NCBI GenBank assembly: GCA_047618505.1
Contig: JBLHLB010000184.1
Span: forward strand, 1-8,107
Direction of reading: 5' to 3'
DNA length: 8,107 nt
DNA from: JBLHLB01 sp047618505
GTDB lineage: Bacteria > Planctomycetota > UBA1135 > GCA-002686595
A program made the translations under genes and the position numbers. The notes under the pieces were generated by a model. The model was not told where the DNA came from. It saw only the letters and a program-made list of their open reading frames with translations, and searched no databases. Positions 4,765-8,107 of this stretch are shown here, piece by piece; the stretch's first letter is position 1; every line of letters starts with the position of its first letter.

Positions 4765-6144
4765 ATGAGCACCCGATACGACGCGATTATCATTGGAACA
4801 GGGCAGGCCGGACCGTCCCTGGCAGGCCGTATGAACAGCGCAGGTATGCGCGTGGCTCTGATCGAGCGTGACCAAATCGGAGGCACCTGCGTCAACGTTG
4901 GGTGCACGCCGACCAAGGCCCTGGTGGCCAGCGCCCGCGCCGCCCATGTCGCCCGGCGCGCTGGGGATTTTGGCGTACTGCTCGACGGCCCGGTGAGTGT
5001 GGATATGGTTCGCGTGAAGGCGCGTATGAAGGATATAGCCGGCCACTCCACTCGCGGGCTGACCTCCTGGTTGGAGGGCATGCAGCAGGTGGACCTCATA
5101 CGCGGCGACGCTCGCTTCGTGGGCCCCCATACCATCGAGGTGAATGGCGAAAAGCTTCAAGCCGACAAGATCTTCCTCAACGTAGGCGCACGGCCTCACG
5201 TTCCTGAAATGCCCGGTCTCAAAGAGATTCCATTCCTAACCAGTACAAGCGTGATGGACCTGGAGCAGGTACCAGCGCACCTAATTGTGATCGGGGGCAG
5301 CTATATCGGGCTCGAGTTCGGTCAGATCTATCGGCGCTTCGGAAGTCGGGTCACGATCATGGAAAGAGGATCACGTTTGATTAAGCGCGATGATCCGGAT
5401 GTCTCCACCTGCGTGCAGGAGATACTGGAATCGGAAGGAATTGATGTGCGCTGTAACGCTGAATGCCTGAGTGTGGCCCCCCACAGCGAGGGCGTCGCGG
5501 TACAGACCGCCTGCGACGGGGATCAGGCCCCCGTGATCGGCTCACACCTCTTGATCGCCGTTGGACGGACACCGAATACCGACAGCTTGGGCCTCGACCG
5601 GGCAGGGATCGAAACTGACTCGCGCGGACACATCCTGGTGGATGATCAATTGTGCACGAACGTGTCGGGCGTCTGGGCCTTAGGGGACTGCAACGGGCGC
5701 GGAGCTTTCACTCACACTTCCTACAATGATTATGAAATCGTAGCGGCCAATCTATTCGACGACGATCCCCGCCGCATATCCGACCGCATACTCTGCTATG
5801 GCCTCTTTATAGATCCGCCCCTTGGCCGCATCGGCATGACCGAAAGCCAAGCGCGCGCCTCGGGTCGCAATGTTCTGATTGGCAAGCGCCTAATGAGCAA
5901 CGTCGGTCGAGCTCGTGAGCGCAGCGAGACCGACGGATTCATCAAAATCCTAGTAGACCGGGACACCAAGGAGATTCTCGGTGCTGCCATCCTCGGTATC
6001 GGCGGCGACGAGGTAGTGCATTCGCTCCTTGATGTGATGTACGCCAAGGCTCCCTACACCGTCATCTCAAGGGCCATGCACATCCATCCCACCGTGTCCG
6101 AGTTGATCCCCACCACCCTGCAGAGTCTCGTGCCCTTGGAATAG
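4765..6144 (+). CDS. Class-I FAD-dependent pyridine nucleotide-disulfide oxidoreductase (MerA/RclA/lipoamide dehydrogenase-like)
   Basis: This 459-aa cytosolic flavoprotein is complete. The N-terminal FAD Rossmann motif is GTGQAG (11-16) with E34 closing the fold. The redox-active disulfide is GGTCVNVGCTPTK, Cys42 and Cys47. The NAD(P) motif is VIGGSYIG (175-182), with E200 at the end of the second strand, which favours NADH over NADPH. The second FAD motif is ALGD (305-308). The dimerisation domain ends in HIHPTVSE, with H441 and E446 as the active-site base pair. The enzyme should pass electrons from NAD(P)H through FAD to the disulfide and then to an unknown acceptor. It lacks both the N-terminal heavy-metal domain and the C-terminal vicinal Cys pair of true mercuric reductase, and no mer genes adjoin it. 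No lipoyl-complex genes adjoin it either, so lipoamide dehydrogenase proper is unlikely. The closest functional analogy is the RclA/YkgC type or the generic FAD-containing oxidoreductases. The upstream neighbour is the Gate membrane protein. Confidence 0.93.
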   Translation: MSTRYDAIIIGTGQAGPSLAGRMNSAGMRVALIERDQIGGTCVNVGCTPTKALVASARAAHVARRAGDFGVLLDGPVSVDMVRVKARMKDIAGHSTRGLTSWLEGMQQVDLIRGDARFVGPHTIEVNGEKLQADKIFLNVGARPHVPEMPGLKEIPFLTSTSVMDLEQVPAHLIVIGGSYIGLEFGQIYRRFGSRVTIMERGSRLIKRDDPDVSTCVQEILESEGIDVRCNAECLSVAPHSEGVAVQTACDGDQAPVIGSHLLIAVGRTPNTDSLGLDRAGIETDSRGHILVDDQLCTNVSGVWALGDCNGRGAFTHTSYNDYEIVAANLFDDDPRRISDRILCYGLFIDPPLGRIGMTESQARASGRNVLIGKRLMSNVGRARERSETDGFIKILVDRDTKEILGAAILGIGGDEVVHSLLDVMYAKAPYTVISRAMHIHPTVSELIPTTLQSLVPLE

Positions 6145-6146
6145 AG

Positions 6147-6275
6147 ATGGGGACCCATGCGGAGAGCAGCCTGCCCAACGATGAGCGTGGTTTCTACGGG
6201 CACCGCGACAAGGGCAACACTGTGTTCCAGCTAACAGATGTGCTGAGCACCAAATCCATGGAGAATGGGGGATGA
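6147..6275 (+). CDS. Possible 42-aa small ORF coupled to the FAD oxidoreductase
   Basis: An ATG begins 2 nt after the stop of the oxidoreductase and opens 42 codons ending in TGA. The peptide is soluble, with no membrane or signal segment, and contains stretches such as SSLPNDERGFYGH and TVFQLTDVL. The position would suit translational coupling. Against it, most of the frame lies in an R1 repeat whose other copies carry indels that break this frame, and no independent RBS is visible. I do not recognise a family. It may be a repeat read as an ORF by chance. Confidence 0.25.
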   Translation: MGTHAESSLPNDERGFYGHRDKGNTVFQLTDVLSTKSMENGG

Positions 6276-6278
6276 ACC
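6160..6278 (+). repeat. R1 repeat copy downstream of the FAD oxidoreductase
   Basis: This is the direct-orientation partner of 3140-3241, with the 15-mer GAGCAGCCTGCCCAA at 6164-6178. It contains CGATGAGCG (6179-6187), GCACC (6200-6204), CAAGG (6209-6213), CTAAC (6231-6235) and the palindrome GTGCT-G-AGCAC (6240-6250). These five elements are also found in the same order in the inverted copy at 2976-3060. Together the two direct copies bracket the Gate and FAD genes. Confidence 0.6.
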
Positions 6279-6397
6279 GCGTCACAACAGTGAATGCAGG
6301 AAGCACCGCTGCATCTGCAATCTCGAACCCCGTCGCATCACGAAGCGATGCAGATCAAGAATCGGTCCGCGAAGCAACAGCAGATGAAGGAAGCACC
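6278..6397 (+). repeat. 30-nt tandem-like repeat with 90-nt period
   Basis: Positions 6278-6307 and 6368-6397 match at 23 of 30, both ending in the identical 10-mer AGGAAGCACC. The second unit is the right-hand part of the R2 copy. Confidence 0.6.
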
Positions 6398-6404
6398 TGG
6401 ATGA
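6331..6404 (+). repeat. R2 repeat copy with vestigial RBS and ATG
   Basis: It aligns with the leader of the FAD oxidoreductase (4667-4769). It keeps GAAGGAAGCA and an ATGAG start-like end, but the frame then closes after five codons (ATG at 6401, TAG at 6416). About 28 nt of the upstream copy are missing between the two matched parts. A hairpin GCATC-ACGAAGC-GATGC lies at 6335-6351. Confidence 0.55.
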
Positions 6405-6417
6405 GACGGGGCCGCTA

Positions 6418-6435
6418 GAGTAGACAGTCCTACTC
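6418..6435. terminator. Short inverted repeat between convergent genes
   Basis: GAGTAG (6418-6423) and CTACTC (6430-6435) form a 6-bp stem with a 6-nt loop, overlapping the stop codon of the minus-strand esterase. It lies between the convergent oxidoreductase and esterase genes and could act on either strand. There is no T-tract, so the terminator role is weakly supported. Confidence 0.25.
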
Positions 6436-8004
6436 GGGAATAGGCGCGGTATCAGACTGGGACGCCATGAATTGTGCCAGCGTTTCGAGCAGTTCATTGC
6501 CAGTGAAGGGAGTCCAACCGTGACCACCGCGCGGACCGTATTCGATTGTTCCGCCGTAGTGCGGGTTCGCAGTGCTTTCAAGAAAACGCTCGAGGCGATA
6601 GACACCACCTTCGAGGTAGTAGTTGTCCATGCGGCCGACATAGAGATGCAACTTGCCAGCAAGTTTGGGGCCCAGTGCGGCCCAGTCGCGCTCGAGGATA
6701 TACCGTAGGTCGTAGTGCTCCCGCGCCCACTCGGCGACTGCGTGGTCGATCTTGCCCGTGAGGGGATCCCAAAGCGGTTTGGGGTAGCCGTCCTCTGCCA
6801 CCGGCGCGAAGACTGCGTTCCAAATCGCCCATTGACCCCCTGAGCGGTAGCGTGTCCCGATCACTTCCTCGAACAGATTTTCCTGCTCCATAGTGTAGAC
6901 GATATTGCCATCCGTTCGTCGGTTCCCCGGGCGCGCCACACGGGACCATTCATGCTCGATGAAGTAGGCATTTGGATCCTTCAGGAGGTTGACAACTTGA
7001 TAGTTGCGGAAGTCCAACTGATCGGGGAAGAAGCTCCAACAGCCGCCAAAGAAATCGGGGTAGAGCACCTGCATGCCCACCGATATCCAACCACCGGTGG
7101 ACCCTCCGGTTAAGACGCGTGTTACGGGAGTTCCGATGGCACGGAAGCGCCGCTCCACCTCGGGAATCAGCTCCGTCACCATGGCGTCCCCATAGGGGCC
7201 CAGGTTCTCGGAATTCACCCCGTAGGAATCATCGTAGTAAGGGTTCGCATGCTGGAAATTCACCAGGAGCATCTTCGGGGCTGCAGCGCTTTTCCAATAC
7301 TCATCGAAGGCTCTTCCCCCGCCGAACCCTTTGGGTGGACGAGAGGAAAAGTGACCCTGCATGTAGACCACCGGATAAGAGCGATCGGGCTCCTCGTGGA
7401 ATCCACGGGGGAGAAGAACGGTTGCGCCGATGGGCATGGGCCTGCCCCAGAATTCGCTCAAGAGCTTGCTCTCGATGCGAACATGCTTGACCCATTTGGT
7501 GTCCTCAGCAACAGCTATGGGCGGAACGACCTGGGAGAGGCTGAGCTTGATCGGAGCCTCTGACGTTGGATCCCAGTCGACTTGCACAGGTTCCGAGAAG
7601 AGGTTGCCGGGTGATCGCCGCCAACTCTGGCCTTCACCCTGGTCCATCGGAAGCGACACCTGATGTCCATCGGCCCGAGTGAACAATGTGTACACATGCA
7701 GATAAGCCTGGGCGTAGTACTCTCCCGCCGGGATGTCACGCAAGCTGCGGACCGGATGACCGAGGGATGTTGCGTCGAGCCGGGCAGAGCCCCCCGGCTT
7801 GAGGTTGTTCACGTCGACCCCAAAGATAGGTGTCCCATTCTCCCCGGGGCGAAATTGCTCTGTACGAGAGACCATCAACAGCAGTCGCCCGGTTACGGGT
7901 GCTGAGACGGTCTCTGGGCCAAGTTCGATTTCGAAGGACTGGGCTTCCGCCTCGGACGTCACGATCAGAAACGCCAACAATAGGAACAGAGATTGCTTGA
8001 ACAT
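6430..8004 (-). CDS. Exported alpha/beta-hydrolase esterase (putative esterase, EstD/Fes-like fold)
   Basis: From the ATG at 8004 this is a 524-aa protein with a signal peptide: MFKQ, a hydrophobic core LFLLLAFLIV, and a probable cleavage after AEA at residue 21. A roughly 160-residue beta-rich N-terminal region precedes the hydrolase domain. The catalytic Ser is in TGGSTGGW (Ser302), the Asp is likely D460 in YVGRMDN, and the His is H495 in GGHGW, so the triad appears complete. This is the arrangement of the putative-esterase family (PF00756 type), which includes feruloyl esterases, acylhydrolases and siderophore esterases; the substrate cannot be told. The frame extends upstream to a TTG at 8082. 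The extra 26 residues would bury the signal peptide, so the ATG is preferred although no clear Shine-Dalgarno precedes it. It is convergent with the oxidoreductase and has no same-strand partner within the window. Confidence 0.88.
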   Translation of the reverse strand: MFKQSLFLLLAFLIVTSEAEAQSFEIELGPETVSAPVTGRLLLMVSRTEQFRPGENGTPIFGVDVNNLKPGGSARLDATSLGHPVRSLRDIPAGEYYAQAYLHVYTLFTRADGHQVSLPMDQGEGQSWRRSPGNLFSEPVQVDWDPTSEAPIKLSLSQVVPPIAVAEDTKWVKHVRIESKLLSEFWGRPMPIGATVLLPRGFHEEPDRSYPVVYMQGHFSSRPPKGFGGGRAFDEYWKSAAAPKMLLVNFQHANPYYDDSYGVNSENLGPYGDAMVTELIPEVERRFRAIGTPVTRVLTGGSTGGWISVGMQVLYPDFFGGCWSFFPDQLDFRNYQVVNLLKDPNAYFIEHEWSRVARPGNRRTDGNIVYTMEQENLFEEVIGTRYRSGGQWAIWNAVFAPVAEDGYPKPLWDPLTGKIDHAVAEWAREHYDLRYILERDWAALGPKLAGKLHLYVGRMDNYYLEGGVYRLERFLESTANPHYGGTIEYGPRGGHGWTPFTGNELLETLAQFMASQSDTAPIPE

Positions 8005-8107
8005 AACGGGGCCGCAGGTGTATCGGTCACGAGTAGGTACCGGAGAGCAGATCCTACCCGGGGCGGGCCTTTTCGAAGACAAGATCCACTACCGCATATA
8101 TGGAAAA

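Noticed and set aside
4642..5199. Minus-strand ORF antisense to the FAD gene whose C-terminal peptide (RFVVRRALNS) resembles one at 6282-6662 (RFVMRRGSRL).
   Set aside because: The resemblance is the R2 repeat read in reverse. The rest of each frame is the complement of a well-supported gene.
4765..6144. True mercuric reductase (merA) or lipoamide dehydrogenase (lpd).
   Set aside because: The C-terminal vicinal Cys pair and N-terminal metal-binding domain of MerA are absent, and no mer or 2-oxoacid dehydrogenase genes adjoin it.
6160..6410. Integron attC site or gene-cassette array (GCCCAAC near 6173, repeats at gene ends).
   Set aside because: No matching GTTRRRY partner with complementary L boxes lies within the usual 60-140 nt, and no integrase is present. 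GCCTAAC (2874-2880) with GTTAGGG (2990-2996) also fails, because the adjoining bases do not pair.
8005..8082. N-terminal extension of the esterase from the TTG at 8082.
   Set aside because: It would place 26 polar residues before a clean signal peptide, and the start is a TTG without a good RBS.

Overview
The window reads as a stretch of a GC-rich (roughly high-50s percent G+C by eye), free-living heterotrophic bacterial chromosome. It holds five full-length genes: a membrane-anchored sulfatase-fold hydrolase, a PhyH-type dioxygenase homologue, a Gate-domain membrane protein, a class-I FAD/NAD disulfide oxidoreductase and a secreted serine esterase. Sulfatase plus PhyH plus exported esterase is a gene mix common in uncultured marine or soil degraders, but nothing here fixes the taxon. 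There are no tRNA or rRNA genes, CRISPR arrays, transposases or phage genes.

Layout. Positions 1-112 form the 3' flank of a minus-strand pair and carry a strong imperfect hairpin (55-90). Next come the sulfatase-fold gene (113-1789, minus) and, 79 bp upstream of it, the PhyH-family gene (1869-2804, minus); the two are probably cotranscribed. A roughly 600-bp divergent region (2805-3403) follows. It holds a C10 homopolymer, an orphan perfect Shine-Dalgarno sequence, an AT-rich promoter-like patch and two copies of a dispersed repeat in inverted orientation. On the plus strand are the Gate-domain membrane protein (3404-4573) and the FAD oxidoreductase (4765-6144), 191 bp apart. A 285-bp gap (6145-6429) contains further repeat copies and a possible 42-aa ORF. 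The exported esterase (6430-8004) runs on the minus strand, convergent with the oxidoreductase.

Two observations stand out. First, the PhyH-family protein has Gly where the family has the iron-binding Asp (His-Gln-Gly, residues 139-141 of the long frame, 109-111 from the preferred start), while the distal His and an Arg are kept. In Fe(II)/2-oxoglutarate enzymes this facial-triad change is the hallmark of radical halogenases, so the gene is a halogenase candidate (inference). Second, the intergenic DNA around the Gate and FAD genes is built from two short repeats in the order R1-Gate-R2-FAD-R1-R2, plus an inverted R1-like copy. The R1-R2 block after the FAD gene resembles the DNA before the Gate gene joined directly to the leader of the FAD gene. 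That fits either a mobile intergenic repeat family or the scar of a tandem duplication that lost its genes.

How the genes work together is only partly visible. The Gate protein and the oxidoreductase are likely coexpressed, and PhyH plus sulfatase form another pair. The esterase is independent. No common pathway can be assigned from sequence alone.
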